The notes beneath the pieces were generated by a model. It worked only from the letters and a program-made list of their open reading frames with translations. It ran no database searches and had not been told where the DNA came from. A stretch of DNA of 64,000 nt from Rhodococcus tibetensis. Its GTDB lineage: Bacteria > Actinomycetota > Actinomycetes > Mycobacteriales > Mycobacteriaceae. The number at the start of each line of letters is the position of its first letter. Position 1 is the stretch's first letter. The position numbers were made by a program, and so were the translations under genes. The stretch is taken from the NCBI RefSeq assembly GCF_024438035.1, contig NZ_JANFQF010000010.1:62001-126000 (forward strand). The letters are read 5' to 3'. This document shows, in pieces, positions 38,796 through 48,202 of this stretch.

Positions 38796-40028
38796 ATGTC
38801 GGACGGTGTCGTGTCGGTATCCGGTGCCACGCGTGAGCAGCTGAACCGGGCGGAGAACCACAGCGCGCACAACTATTCGCCCTTGCCCGTCGTGATCGAG
38901 TCGGGCTCGGGTTGCTGGGTCAAGGACGTCGACGGCGTCGACTATCTCGATGTGCTCGCCGGGTACTCGGCCCTGAACTTCGGCCACGCACACCCTGCTC
39001 TCGTGCAGGTGGCTCGTGAACAACTCGGCCGACTCACCCTGACCAGTCGTGCGTTCCAACACGACCGCTTCGCCCAGTTCTGCGAAGACCTGAGCCGGCT
39101 GTGCCGCAAGGAAGCCGTGCTGCCGATGAATACCGGCGCAGAAGCGGTCGAGACAGCGCTCAAGCTTGCCCGCAAATGGGGGTACGACGTGAAGGGGGTC
39201 CCGCCGGGGCGTGCTGAGGTGATCACCTGCTCCGGCAACTTCCACGGCCGCACCATTTCGATCGTGGGATTCTCGTCCGACCCGGATGCGTACACGGGGT
39301 TCGGGCCGTACCCGGCGGGATTCGTCACCGTCGAATACGGAAACGTGAAGGCGTTCGAATCGGCAATCACGGACCACACGGTGGCAGTGCTGCTCGAACC
39401 GATCCAGGGGGAGGCGGGCGTTCTCGTGCCCCCGGCCGGATACCTGGCGGCTGTTCGTGAGATGTGCACACGACGCGGTGTCCTCATGATCGCGGACGAG
39501 ATCCAGAGCGGTCTCGGCCGGACCGGGGATACCTTTGCCTGTGATCACGAGGAGGTGACACCCGACATCTACGTTCTGGGGAAGGCGCTGGGTGGCGGTC
39601 TCGTCCCTGTCTCCGCTGTGGTGGCCGATTGGGAAGCGATGCACGTGATCGGGCCCGGCCAGCACGGAAGCACCTTCGGAGGCAATCCTCTCGCGTGCGC
39701 CGTGGGCAGCGCGGTGGTGGCCTTGCTCGAGACGGGCGAGTATCAAGAGCGCAGCCGCCGATTGGGCGCGTATCTGCACGGCATGCTGCGCGAGTTGCCT
39801 GCCCGGTACGTCGCCGAGGTGCGGGGTCGCGGGCTGTGGGCCGGTGTGCAACTGGCCGAGGGGATGCCCTCCGCCAGGGAAATCTGTGAACGCCTTCTCG
39901 CGCGCCGGGTGCTCGCGAAAGATGCGCACGAGGGAACGATCCGTATCGCCCCGCCGCTGGTCGTCGAACGGGACGAACTGACCTGGGCGGTCGAGCAGCT
40001 TGCCGACGCCCTCGCCGAGGAATTTTGA
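38796..40028 (+). CDS. rocD: Ornithine aminotransferase
   Basis: 410 residues, fold-type I PLP enzyme. Lys263 in VLGKALGGG binds PLP; MNTGAEAVETALKLARKWGY, FHGRTISIVGFS and IADEIQSGLGRTG are the characteristic class-III motifs. It converts ornithine and 2-oxoglutarate to glutamate semialdehyde and glutamate. It is a single full-length gene, unlike M. tuberculosis H37Rv where rocD is split. It starts 12 bp after the upstream gene and is likely co-transcribed. Confidence 0.93.
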   Translation: MSDGVVSVSGATREQLNRAENHSAHNYSPLPVVIESGSGCWVKDVDGVDYLDVLAGYSALNFGHAHPALVQVAREQLGRLTLTSRAFQHDRFAQFCEDLSRLCRKEAVLPMNTGAEAVETALKLARKWGYDVKGVPPGRAEVITCSGNFHGRTISIVGFSSDPDAYTGFGPYPAGFVTVEYGNVKAFESAITDHTVAVLLEPIQGEAGVLVPPAGYLAAVREMCTRRGVLMIADEIQSGLGRTGDTFACDHEEVTPDIYVLGKALGGGLVPVSAVVADWEAMHVIGPGQHGSTFGGNPLACAVGSAVVALLETGEYQERSRRLGAYLHGMLRELPARYVAEVRGRGLWAGVQLAEGMPSAREICERLLARRVLAKDAHEGTIRIAPPLVVERDELTWAVEQLADALAEEF

Positions 40029-40189
40029 CCCGGAGGCTCCGCGAACGGTATCGTTCTCCGTTGGCGTGCCGTGCGTCGCTGTGTCTTCATGTCACAGGGG
40101 CTGGCGGTTCTCGGGTCTCAACTGGCCGCCGGGAATCGCTCGACGATACGCAATGGCCAGCAGCGGATTGAACAAGACGAGGAAGTTCT

Positions 40190-40633
40190 GTGTCTACGTA
40201 CACCCCCAAGGCCGGAGATGTGACCCGCACGTGGCACGTCATCGACGCCACTGACGTGGTGCTCGGCCGCCTTGCCGTCCAGGCAGCCAACTTGCTGCGC
40301 GGCAAGCACAAGCCCACCTTTGCACCGCACGTTGACGGCGGCGACTTCGTCGTCATCATCAACGCTGAGAAGGTTGCCATCAGCGGCAACAAGCGCGACG
40401 GCAAGTTCCTGTACCACCACTCCGGACATCCCGGTGGTCTCAAGTCCCGCTCCGTCGGTGAGGTTCTCGACAAGAACCCCGACCGCCTCGTGGAGAAGGC
40501 CATCGTCGGCATGCTCCCCAAGAACAAGCTGGGTCGCGCCATCAGCAGCAAGCTGAAGGTCTATGCAGGCCCCAACCACCCCCACGCCGCGCAGCAGCCG
40601 GTGCCATTCGAGATCAAGCAGGTGGCCCAGTGA
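40190..40633 (+). CDS. rplM: 50S ribosomal protein L13
   Basis: 147 residues starting at GTG ([20 protein letters not shown]). L13 binds 23S rRNA early in 50S assembly. [20 protein letters not shown] and [18 protein letters not shown] are conserved. The 161-bp gap upstream should hold its promoter; I could not define the boxes. It overlaps rpsI by 4 bp. Confidence 0.98.
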   Translation: MSTYTPKAGDVTRTWHVIDATDVVLGRLAVQAANLLRGKHKPTFAPHVDGGDFVVIINAEKVAISGNKRDGKFLYHHSGHPGGLKSRSVGEVLDKNPDRLVEKAIVGMLPKNKLGRAISSKLKVYAGPNHPHAAQQPVPFEIKQVAQ

Positions 40634-41166
40634 CGGCGCCGGAGGAGCAGAACGTGTCCAATCCCGAAGAGATCACCGAGGCTGTCGAGGTCGCGGCGGA
40701 CGAGTACGTGTCCGTCGAAGAGCCCGAGGTTGCCGAGGACATCGAGGCCGCTGCAGCGCCGCAGGCCCCGATCGTGATCGATCGGCCCATCCAGACCGTC
40801 GGTCGTCGTAAGGAAGCGGTTGTCCGCGTCCGTCTGACCCCGGGTTCCGGCCAGTTCAAGCTCAACGGCCGCACCATCGAGGACTACTTCCCGAACAAGG
40901 TGCACCAGCAGTTGATCAAGGCTCCACTTGTCACCGTCGAGCGTGCGGAGTCGTTCGACATCGTTGCTCTGCTGCACGGTGGCGGACCGTCCGGACAGGC
41001 CGGCGCACTGCGTCTCGCCATCGCCCGTGCGCTCATCGAGGTCACCCCCGAGGACCGTCCGGCGCTCAAGAGTGCCGGCTTCCTCACCCGTGACGCCCGC
41101 GCCGTCGAGCGCAAGAAGTACGGCCTGAAGAAGGCCCGTAAGGCATCTCAGTACTCCAAGCGCTGA
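40630..41166 (+). CDS. rpsI: 30S ribosomal protein S9 with acidic N-terminal extension
   Basis: 178 residues from GTG 40630 (overlap GTGA); GTG 40654 is possible. The S9 core begins near [17 protein letters not shown] and ends [12 protein letters not shown], whose C-terminal basic tail touches the P-site anticodon. The first ~55 residues are Glu/Val/Ala-rich ([20 protein letters not shown]), typical of mycobacterial-type S9 and of unknown use. Confidence 0.97.
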   Translation: MTAPEEQNVSNPEEITEAVEVAADEYVSVEEPEVAEDIEAAAAPQAPIVIDRPIQTVGRRKEAVVRVRLTPGSGQFKLNGRTIEDYFPNKVHQQLIKAPLVTVERAESFDIVALLHGGGPSGQAGALRLAIARALIEVTPEDRPALKSAGFLTRDARAVERKKYGLKKARKASQYSKR

Positions 41167-41172
41167 TGTGTC

Positions 41173-41253
41173 GCCGAAGCCGCCCCTCGGGGTCGGCTTC
41201 GGCACCTGTTCTTCCCGAGAGCAGGCGTCCATCGTTACCGGACGCCTGCTCTC
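41173..41253 (+). terminator. Tandem hairpins after rplM-rpsI
   Basis: GCCGAAGCCG (41173-41182) pairs with 41194-41203; then a 14-bp stem, 41217-41230 with 41240-41253 (GAGAGCAGGCGTCC and its complement), is followed by gcgcttt. Two stems in 81 bp right after the rpsI stop make a robust terminator before glmM. Confidence 0.8.
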
Positions 41254-41302
41254 GCGCTTTATCCGAGATGTAGTGGTTTCCTAGGTACGAGGGGTCTGGT
41301 CT

Positions 41303-42637
41303 ATGGGGCGGTTGTTCGGGACGGATGGGGTTCGCGGGCTGGCGAATACGGAACTGACCGCCGAATTGGCGTTGCAGGTCGCTTCCGCAGCCGCGACGGT
41401 ACTGGCATCACCGGATTCGGGACGTCCCACCGCTGTGGTCGGTCGTGACCCGCGGGCCAGCGGCGAGATGCTCGAAGCAGCCGTTGTCGCGGGTCTCACG
41501 TCGGCTGGCGTCGACGTCCTGAACGTCGGCGTTCTCCCGACGCCGGCGGTGGCATACCTCACTGCAGACTTCGACGCTGCACTCGGTGTCATGATCTCCG
41601 CCTCGCACAATCCGATGCCCGACAACGGCATCAAGATCTTCGCGGCGGGTGGCCACAAGCTCGACGACGAGGTCGAGGACCGGATCGAAGCGGTCGCCGT
41701 CGGCACGACGACGAAGCGGGCGCCCACCGGAGCCGGCATCGGGCGCGTACGAGTGGTGCCCGACGCCGCCGAGCGGTATCTGCAGCATCTGTCGACTGCC
41801 CTCTCCCATCGACTCGACGGCCTCACGGTCGTGGTCGACTGCGCGCATGGCGCCGCCTCGGCAGTCGCGCCGACTGCCTACCGCGCTGCCGGTGCGAACG
41901 TCATCGCGATCAACGCCCGGCCCGACGGGCTCAACATCAACGACAACTGCGGTTCCACGCACCTCGAGAGCCTGCAGAAGGCAGTCGTTGAGCACGGCGC
42001 CGACCTCGGCCTCGCACATGACGGGGACGCGGACCGCTGCCTCGCGGTCGACGCCGGTGGCTCCCTCGTGGACGGTGACGCCATCATGACCGTGCTGGCC
42101 CTCGGCATGCGCGACTCCGGCGAGTTGGTCGACAACACCCTGGTCGCCACGGTGATGAGCAATCTGGGGTTGCACATCGCGATGCGCGAGGCGGGTATCT
42201 CGCTGATCACCACCGCGGTCGGCGACCGCTACGTTCTCGAGGGACTCCGGGCGGGCGGCTTCACTCTCGGCGGTGAGCAGTCGGGGCACGTCGTGTTGCC
42301 GGCGTTCGGTACCACCGGTGACGGCGTTCTGACCGGCCTGCGGTTGATGGGCCGAATGGCACAGACGGGCCGGCCGATCGCAGACCTGGCGGCGGCGATG
42401 ACGACACTTCCGCAGGTGCTGGTCAATGTGAAGGTCGCCGACAAGCGTGCGGTGGCCGCGTCCCCCGTCGTTCTGGACGCCGTGGCGGCGGCGGAACGGA
42501 GTCTGGGTGATCAGGGGCGTGTCCTGCTCCGACCCTCCGGCACCGAACAACTCGTGCGCGTGATGGTGGAGGCTTCGGACCTCGACCTGGCTCGACGACT
42601 TGCCGACAAGCTGGCAGGTACTGTCGCCTCGGTTTGA
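41303..42637 (+). CDS. glmM: Phosphoglucosamine mutase
   Basis: 444 residues. Interconverts glucosamine-6-P and glucosamine-1-P for UDP-GlcNAc and wall synthesis. Ser101 in [13 protein letters not shown] is the phosphoryl carrier; metal-binding DGDADR lies near residue 240, GEQSGHVV near 327, and the phosphate-binding [12 protein letters not shown] near the C-terminus. Works in sequence with GlmS encoded 3.7 kb downstream. N-terminus [12 protein letters not shown] is canonical. Confidence 0.97.
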   Translation: MGRLFGTDGVRGLANTELTAELALQVASAAATVLASPDSGRPTAVVGRDPRASGEMLEAAVVAGLTSAGVDVLNVGVLPTPAVAYLTADFDAALGVMISASHNPMPDNGIKIFAAGGHKLDDEVEDRIEAVAVGTTTKRAPTGAGIGRVRVVPDAAERYLQHLSTALSHRLDGLTVVVDCAHGAASAVAPTAYRAAGANVIAINARPDGLNINDNCGSTHLESLQKAVVEHGADLGLAHDGDADRCLAVDAGGSLVDGDAIMTVLALGMRDSGELVDNTLVATVMSNLGLHIAMREAGISLITTAVGDRYVLEGLRAGGFTLGGEQSGHVVLPAFGTTGDGVLTGLRLMGRMAQTGRPIADLAAAMTTLPQVLVNVKVADKRAVAASPVVLDAVAAAERSLGDQGRVLLRPSGTEQLVRVMVEASDLDLARRLADKLAGTVASV

Positions 42638-42722
42638 GTGGTGCGGCGTATCGGACGGTCCGGGGAACCGATCGGTGCGCTGTCGCGTCTAATGCAGTAG
42701 GTCGCGAAGAGAGGGTGGGGGC

Positions 42723-43031
42723 ATGAGCGATGGACTCGAGGTCGACGTCACGGTGGTGGCGAGTGCAGGCGCGCGAATGGTGCGATCTGCGGAGGTACTG
42801 AGACAGCGGGCGGTCGACGCCGAATGGCTCGAGTTCGGGGGTGCACAGGCCGGACGCGAGTACCGCGCGCTCGGCGACGAGTTGCGGGACGCGCTCGGGG
42901 TCGTGTCGGTGGCACTCGACGGTTGGGCCACCGACACGGAGGCCTTCGGCAACACTCTCCGATCCGCCGCCACACGTTATGCAGGCACCGACGGTACCTT
43001 CGCCGACGCCCTCGATGAGGTGCGTCCGTGA
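42723..43031 (+). CDS. Putative type VII secretion substrate, EspC/DUF2580-like
   Basis: 102 residues, two predicted helices. The second begins near W68 (DGWATDTEAFGNTLRSAA) and ends with Y86-A-G-T-D90, a YxxxD T7SS export signal. Length and pattern resemble PF10824 ESX secretion-associated proteins and the Rv3440c position in M. tuberculosis. SD-like GAGGGTGGGGGC precedes the ATG. It overlaps the next gene by 4 bp (GTGA), suggesting co-secretion or a chaperone-substrate pair. Confidence 0.65.
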   Translation: MSDGLEVDVTVVASAGARMVRSAEVLRQRAVDAEWLEFGGAQAGREYRALGDELRDALGVVSVALDGWATDTEAFGNTLRSAATRYAGTDGTFADALDEVRP

Positions 43032-45079
43032 CGACGGAACCCACGGCGCTGATGGACGATCCGACTCTGAGCCGCGATTACAAGGAGCAGCTCCTTCATG
43101 CCTGGGCCTCGTCCCGGGGGGAGGACGAGGCGTTGTGGGGGCCGTACTTCGACGCGTACGGCATCGACAAGCGCGAACGCACACCGTCCGCCGACGAGCG
43201 ATACACCGCACTCCTCGCGGACGGGATCGATGCGCGGTCGGCTGCCGCCGGACGCCTCCAGTTGGAGGACCTGCTGGGGTCGGACTCGCTCAACGCTCCG
43301 GGCGTGATGTTGGACCTCGGAGCGCGCGGACTCGGATTCTTCGAGTTGTTCCTCCCCGCCGCACGCAAGCTGGGGTACGACAGTCGAGACATCACCGACT
43401 ACTACGCCAGGTTCGACGCCGAGCGGGGGATGGACCTTCACGTGCTCGGCCGGGACGTCGAAACGCTGCATCGCGCCCTCACTTCGGCACGCAGGGAACT
43501 CGAAGAGCACGAGGCGTGTGTAGCCGCAGTCAGCGCCGCGTGGAGTGGGGTTGCGGCCACCACCGCGATCGATGCCGCGGGCCGTCAGAATGCCCGGGCC
43601 GATGCCGACGTCGACCGACTACGCGGACTGGTCGAGGTGCTGTTCGAAGCGAACCTCACTCTCAGTGCAGCCGTGACGAACAAGGCGTACAGGGTGGTGT
43701 CACTGCATCAGTCGACCGTCGCCGGATACAGCGCAGCCCAGATCTCAGTGCTGGCCGACATTGCCGTGCACGGCAGGGACGGAGACAATTCCGTCGCCAA
43801 GGACTGCATGGAAGACGCGTCGTATTGGTACCCCGACCTCGCCGACGACGACTACCGGCACATCAACGGCTTGTACAAGGACGGCGGAGGCGGCGCTCTG
43901 CGGTGGCTCGACCGAGACGACGTCGTGAAGCGCGCGGCAGGTATTGCTCGCGCGTGGCTCGATGCGAACTTCCGGCCCGTCTACGAAGAGAAACAGCACG
44001 AATTCGCCGCCGCGTGCGAGGACTGCGCGAATGCCGTGGAAGCGTCGTATACAGCGGTGATCGCCGAAGCACGAACCCCTCCCGTTGTCGCCGAACCCGT
44101 AGTCGTCGAAACACCGGTGCCGCCTGTTCCGCCACCCGCGCTTGCGGACACTGCGCCGATCGGTTCCGGTAGTGGAGTCCGGGATGTGGGAATACGGGGG
44201 GTGCCTACCGAGCCCGCGGCGTCCCTGCCCGTGGCCGCGCCTGCGACGCCGGGAGCCGCGGCGATTCCCGGGTTCACCGTGTCGCCGGGCGGCGCTGGGC
44301 TCCCCGGGCCCAGCGGCATACCGGGCCTCGCGCAAGTGCCCGGGCTCGGGGCCATCACCGGACTCGGCGATCTTTCCGGAACGGTGCAGGGGTTGGCCGG
44401 TGGCCTCGGCGACCTCGGATCGCTCATCCGCCCGTTGATCGAGGACGCGGTGTCAGCGCTCACCCGTCGAGACGATGACGGACACAACGAAATGGACGAA
44501 GAACCGGACCCCGAGAAAGCGCAGTCTGCCGCTGATGACAGCGGGAGCGGGCCTTCGGTCCCTCTCGCTCACGACAAGAGTCTCGAGCTGAAACTCGACG
44601 GGAAGTCGTGGACCCTCGTCGTTGACGAAGACGGTTCCGGCGTCCATCTCGCCATCATCGATGGCCAGGGCGGTACTTCTCGCTTCGGGGTCGAGATCGG
44701 TCCGAACGGCCTGCCGCAGATCTTCGCAGAAACCGGTCCGGGCGAGAATCCGAGGCACGAGGCTGCCTCTGAGTGCGAGCCTGCGCCGGTCACCGAGATA
44801 CCGCCGGGCGGCGCTGACGCGGCACCGTCCGCCCGCTCCGGCGCAGCTGAACACCACGAGGCGGAGGCGCCTACCCCGGCGTCGGACGAGTCCACTACGA
44901 CATCCGGCCCCCAACCTGTGGCCGTGCAGGACGAACCGCTTCCGGAATCGCAGACAGTGTCCGAACCCACACCTGCGCCGGAACCGGAACCTGCGTCGGA
45001 ACCGGAACCCGCGCCCGTCAGCGGCCCGCCTGCGACGCTCGACAGCGGTGCAGAACTCGCCGAAGCCGGGCCGCTGTGA
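43028..45079 (+). CDS. Large Ala/Pro/Gly-rich protein with WXG-like helix (Rv3439c position)
   Basis: 683 residues, GTG start coupled to the EspC-like gene. Residues 1-~335 are helical with a W172-S-G174 turn (VSAAWSGVAATTAID) resembling WXG/PPE-type hairpins. Residues ~345-450 are Pro/Gly-rich with repeated PG units (PGFTVSPGGAGLPGPSGIPG); ~510-560 form a small beta domain (LELKLDGKSWTLVVDEDGSG); the end is Pro/Glu-rich (EPTPAPEPEPASEPEPAP). No signal peptide or membrane helix is seen. Context suggests a type VII substrate or surface-associated partner, but homology is not established. Confidence 0.6.
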   Translation: MTTEPTALMDDPTLSRDYKEQLLHAWASSRGEDEALWGPYFDAYGIDKRERTPSADERYTALLADGIDARSAAAGRLQLEDLLGSDSLNAPGVMLDLGARGLGFFELFLPAARKLGYDSRDITDYYARFDAERGMDLHVLGRDVETLHRALTSARRELEEHEACVAAVSAAWSGVAATTAIDAAGRQNARADADVDRLRGLVEVLFEANLTLSAAVTNKAYRVVSLHQSTVAGYSAAQISVLADIAVHGRDGDNSVAKDCMEDASYWYPDLADDDYRHINGLYKDGGGGALRWLDRDDVVKRAAGIARAWLDANFRPVYEEKQHEFAAACEDCANAVEASYTAVIAEARTPPVVAEPVVVETPVPPVPPPALADTAPIGSGSGVRDVGIRGVPTEPAASLPVAAPATPGAAAIPGFTVSPGGAGLPGPSGIPGLAQVPGLGAITGLGDLSGTVQGLAGGLGDLGSLIRPLIEDAVSALTRRDDDGHNEMDEEPDPEKAQSAADDSGSGPSVPLAHDKSLELKLDGKSWTLVVDEDGSGVHLAIIDGQGGTSRFGVEIGPNGLPQIFAETGPGENPRHEAASECEPAPVTEIPPGGADAAPSARSGAAEHHEAEAPTPASDESTTTSGPQPVAVQDEPLPESQTVSEPTPAPEPEPASEPEPAPVSGPPATLDSGAELAEAGPL

Positions 45080-45312
45080 ACGAGCGAGCCGCGCAGTTAC
45101 GCGCTCGACGTGCGCAGATGAGGGCGGAACTCGAGTCGTTTCGACGGCGGCTGGACGAGCAGCGGATCCGAGACGAGGCGGAAGCCGCGCGGCGTCGGCA
45201 CCTTAGAGGTCAGCCCGCACCGGCGAACCCCTCTACGGAGGCGCCAGCACCTGGGCGCAGCACTCCTGAGGAGGATGAGGAGTTCTATCGGCCCCGCAGC
45301 TGGCTGGTGTAA
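45076..45312 (+). CDS. Small charged coiled-coil protein
   Basis: 78 residues, GTG start overlapping the previous stop (GTGA). Residues 3-45 are a strongly charged helix rich in Arg and Glu (LRARRAQMRAELESFRRRLD), likely a coiled coil; the rest is Pro-rich and ends FYRPRSWLV. It may help hold or deliver the upstream protein pair. Function unknown; coupling to both upstream genes makes a real gene likely. Confidence 0.6.
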   Translation: MNERAAQLRARRAQMRAELESFRRRLDEQRIRDEAEAARRRHLRGQPAPANPSTEAPAPGRSTPEEDEEFYRPRSWLV

Positions 45313-45361
45313 ACAGTCCGGCTTTGTCCGACGCGGATCAGACGAGCCGTCCGTAGGCAGA

Positions 45362-46198
45362 TCAGATGTGTGGAATCAGTCCCTGGAAGCCGGCGTCCGT
45401 GTGCACTTCGTGCGGATCGACGACCGTGGTGCGGGGTATGTCCGCATCGGCGTCTGCGAAAGCGTCGTACTTCTTGTCATCCGTCAGGTGGTGAAGCAGG
45501 AACCCGGTCAGCAACGCCCGCGTCACCTGTTGCGTCTTGCGCTCCGACCCACCGATGCCGAGTGCGCCCAGCAGTCGGCGCCCCTCGGTCAACCCCGAAT
45601 CCGAGGCGCCGTCCACGGCTCGCAGCACGGAATCGCCGCCCCACGCCTCGGCGAGGGCCTTGGCGTTGCTGTTCATGGTGTCGATATCGGCGCCCGCCAC
45701 GATCAGCCCCGGAACGGTGATCTTGGGCGCATACTTCTCGGCCTTCGGGGCGGTCGGCGCCGGGAACAATGCGGCCACCGCAGCCACGTCACGCTGTGCG
45801 GCCGCAAGCACCGCCGCGCCCGCCCCCATGCCGTGGCCGGCGAACGCAACACGATCCGGCTGGACACTGATCTGACCGGGTCCCAAACGGACACCGACAC
45901 AGATGTCGAGAGTGGCCCGCAGATCGGTGGCAAGTCCCAAGTGCGAAGGCACCGGGCCCCGTTCGCTGTTGGGCGCGGCAACGACAATGCCCCAGGATGC
46001 AAGATGCTCCAGAGTGTTCCGATAATGGTCCGCCCCGGTCATCCACCCGTGCGCGAACGCCACCGCAGGCAGGTTGAAGCCCGATTCGGGCGTATAGACG
46101 ACTCCCGGCTGCCCAGCCAGGGCGAGATCTCCCCGCAGTACGCGGTGCGGTCCCCGCTTCGACAGTTCACGGGCCAGGTTCTTCGGTTTCGGCGCCAC
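45362..46198 (-). CDS. Alpha/beta-hydrolase-like protein lacking the nucleophile serine
   Basis: 278 residues from GTG 46198, where GATAAC lies a few bases upstream and no Shine-Dalgarno is seen, so the mRNA may be leaderless. The fold resembles dienelactone hydrolase/PET-hydrolase relatives (VYTPESGFNLPAVAFAHGWM; GLIVAGADIDTMN). The nucleophile elbow reads FAGHGMGAGAA, with Gly in place of the usual Ser of GxSxG. It is therefore probably not a standard serine hydrolase. Corresponds in position to Rv3438 of M. tuberculosis. Confidence 0.8.
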   Translation of the reverse strand: MAPKPKNLARELSKRGPHRVLRGDLALAGQPGVVYTPESGFNLPAVAFAHGWMTGADHYRNTLEHLASWGIVVAAPNSERGPVPSHLGLATDLRATLDICVGVRLGPGQISVQPDRVAFAGHGMGAGAAVLAAAQRDVAAVAALFPAPTAPKAEKYAPKITVPGLIVAGADIDTMNSNAKALAEAWGGDSVLRAVDGASDSGLTEGRRLLGALGIGGSERKTQQVTRALLTGFLLHHLTDDKKYDAFADADADIPRTTVVDPHEVHTDAGFQGLIPHI

Positions 46199-46305
46199 GG
46201 GGAGAACGTTATCTGATGAGCCCGCCGGGAACAGAGTCCCCGCGCCCCGCGTCGCCGTGGTGTCCGACTTCGCGGCACCGTCCGCTCCAAGTACCCTGAT
46301 GAACC

Positions 46306-48168
46306 ATGTGTGGAATCGTGGGATACGTCGGCCACCGGCAGGCTCTGTCTGTTGTGGTGGAGGCTTTGCGGCGGATGGAATACCGCGGATATGACTCTGC
46401 CGGGATCGCTGTGCTCGACGGAAAGGGCGGCATGGCCGTCGAGCGGAAGGCCGGTCGTCTGGCGAACCTCGAGGCCGAACTCGACGAGGTGGGTGCCGAG
46501 AATTTCGCCGGCACCACCGGAATCGGGCACACCCGTTGGGCCACGCATGGTCGTCCGACAGATCGGAACGCCCACCCACACCGGGACACCACCGGAACCG
46601 TCGCTGTCGTGCACAACGGCATCATCGAGAACTTCGCCTCGCTGCGCGCCGAACTCGAGCAGGCGGGAGTCGACCTCTCCAGTGACACCGATACCGAGGT
46701 CGCGGTGCACTTGGTGTCGCGGGCCTACGCGTCCGGTGAGACAGCCGGGAATTTCGTGGAGAGCGCACTGAGTGTGCTCCGCCGCCTCGAGGGTGCGTTC
46801 ACCCTGGTCTTCACCCATTCCGACCACCCCGGCACCATCGTGGCCGCACGTCGGTCGACTCCGCTGGTCATCGGTGTCGGCGAAGGCGAAACGTTCCTCG
46901 GTTCCGATGTCGCGGCATTCATCGAGCACACCCGCGATGCTGTCGAGCTGGGCCAGGACCAGGTAGTGATCATTACCGCGGACGGTTACTCGATCCTCAA
47001 CTTCGACGGAACCGTGGCGGTGGGCCGCCCGTTCCGCATCGACTGGGATCTGGCTGCTGCCGAAAAGGGTGGCCACGACTACTTCATGCTCAAGGAGATC
47101 GAAGAGCAGCCGGCCGCCGTCGCTGACACACTCCTGGGCCATTTTGCGGACGGCAAGATCGTTCTCGACGAACAGCGCTTGTCCGATCAGGAGCTGCGCG
47201 ACGTCGACAAGGTCTTCGTGGTCGCTTGTGGCAGCGCGTACCACTCGGGTCTGCTTGCCAAGTACGCAATCGAGCACTGGACACGACTGCCCGTCGAGGT
47301 GGAACTCGCCAGCGAGTTCCGGTACCGCGACCCTGTTCTGGACCGATCGACCCTCGTCGTGGCGATCTCCCAGTCCGGTGAGACCGCGGACACCCTCGAG
47401 GCTGTGCGGCACGCCAAAGATCAGAAGGCACGCGTGCTCGCGGTCTGCAATACCAACGGTGCCCAGATTCCCCGGGAAGCCGATGCGGTTCTCTATACCC
47501 GTGCCGGTCCGGAGATCGGCGTCGCGTCGACCAAGGCGTTCCTCGCGCAGGTGACGGCGAACTACCTCGTCGGGTTGGCGCTGGCTCAGGCTCGTGGCAC
47601 CAAGTACCCGGACGAGGTGGCGCGCGAGTATGCCGACCTCGAGGCGATGCCCGAGCTGGTGAGCCGGGTCCTCGATACGGTCGGTCCGGTGCGGGCGTTG
47701 GCGCGGGAATTGGCATCGTCGTCGACGGTGTTGTTCCTCGGCCGGCACGTGGGCTATCCGGTCGCGCTCGAGGGCGCGCTGAAGCTCAAGGAACTGGCGT
47801 ACATGCATGCCGAGGGCTTCGCTGCGGGCGAGCTCAAGCACGGCCCGATCGCGTTGATCGAGGACGGGTTGCCGGTCATCATCGTGATGCCGTCCCCCAA
47901 GGGGCGTGCAGTGCTGCACTCGAAGCTGCTCAGCAACATCCGGGAGATTCAGGCGCGCGGGGCGCGGACCGTCGTGATCGCGGAGGAAGGAGATGAGGCC
48001 GTGCGGCCCTTCGCCGACCACCTCATCGAGATTCCGGCGGCGCCGACGTTGCTGCAGCCGTTGCTGTCGACCGTGCCGTTGCAGGTCTTCGCCGCGGAGG
48101 TCGCGCAGACCCGCGGGTACGACGTGGACAAGCCCCGGAACCTCGCCAAATCCGTCACGGTCGAATAG
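46306..48168 (+). CDS. glmS: Glutamine-fructose-6-phosphate aminotransferase
   Basis: 620 residues. Makes glucosamine-6-phosphate, the first step towards UDP-GlcNAc. Cys2 (MCGIVGYVGHR) is the glutaminase nucleophile; GHTRWATHG and HNGIIENF are the glutamine-site motifs. Two SIS domains follow (VVACGSAYHSGLLAKY, AISQSGETADTLEA) and the C-terminus ends KPRNLAKSVTVE as in all GlmS. No glmS ribozyme is seen in the short 5' region. Divergent from the hydrolase-like gene. Confidence 0.98.
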   Translation: MCGIVGYVGHRQALSVVVEALRRMEYRGYDSAGIAVLDGKGGMAVERKAGRLANLEAELDEVGAENFAGTTGIGHTRWATHGRPTDRNAHPHRDTTGTVAVVHNGIIENFASLRAELEQAGVDLSSDTDTEVAVHLVSRAYASGETAGNFVESALSVLRRLEGAFTLVFTHSDHPGTIVAARRSTPLVIGVGEGETFLGSDVAAFIEHTRDAVELGQDQVVIITADGYSILNFDGTVAVGRPFRIDWDLAAAEKGGHDYFMLKEIEEQPAAVADTLLGHFADGKIVLDEQRLSDQELRDVDKVFVVACGSAYHSGLLAKYAIEHWTRLPVEVELASEFRYRDPVLDRSTLVVAISQSGETADTLEAVRHAKDQKARVLAVCNTNGAQIPREADAVLYTRAGPEIGVASTKAFLAQVTANYLVGLALAQARGTKYPDEVAREYADLEAMPELVSRVLDTVGPVRALARELASSSTVLFLGRHVGYPVALEGALKLKELAYMHAEGFAAGELKHGPIALIEDGLPVIIVMPSPKGRAVLHSKLLSNIREIQARGARTVVIAEEGDEAVRPFADHLIEIPAAPTLLQPLLSTVPLQVFAAEVAQTRGYDVDKPRNLAKSVTVE

Positions 48169-48174
48169 GGCCTC

Positions 48175-48202
48175 GAGCGGGGCGTGCGCGCGCGTCCCGC
48201 TC
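48175..48202. terminator. Inverted repeat after glmS
   Basis: GAGCGGG (48175-48181) pairs with CCCGCTC (48196-48202), and part of the GC-alternating centre can also pair. It lies between glmS and the convergent cupredoxin gene, whose stop it touches. Confidence 0.5.

Noticed and set aside
37884-39929. 681-codon antisense frame over the pentein and rocD genes
   Set aside because: Both sense genes have clear catalytic motifs; the antisense product looks random.
41303-42637. Reading glmM as a phosphomannomutase
   Set aside because: The N-terminus [11 protein letters not shown], the active-site [13 protein letters not shown] and the neighbourhood with glmS support phosphoglucosamine mutase.
46199-46305. 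glmS ribozyme
   Set aside because: The 5' region between the divergent starts is too short (107 bp) and no ribozyme core was recognised; glmS ribozymes are mainly in Firmicutes.
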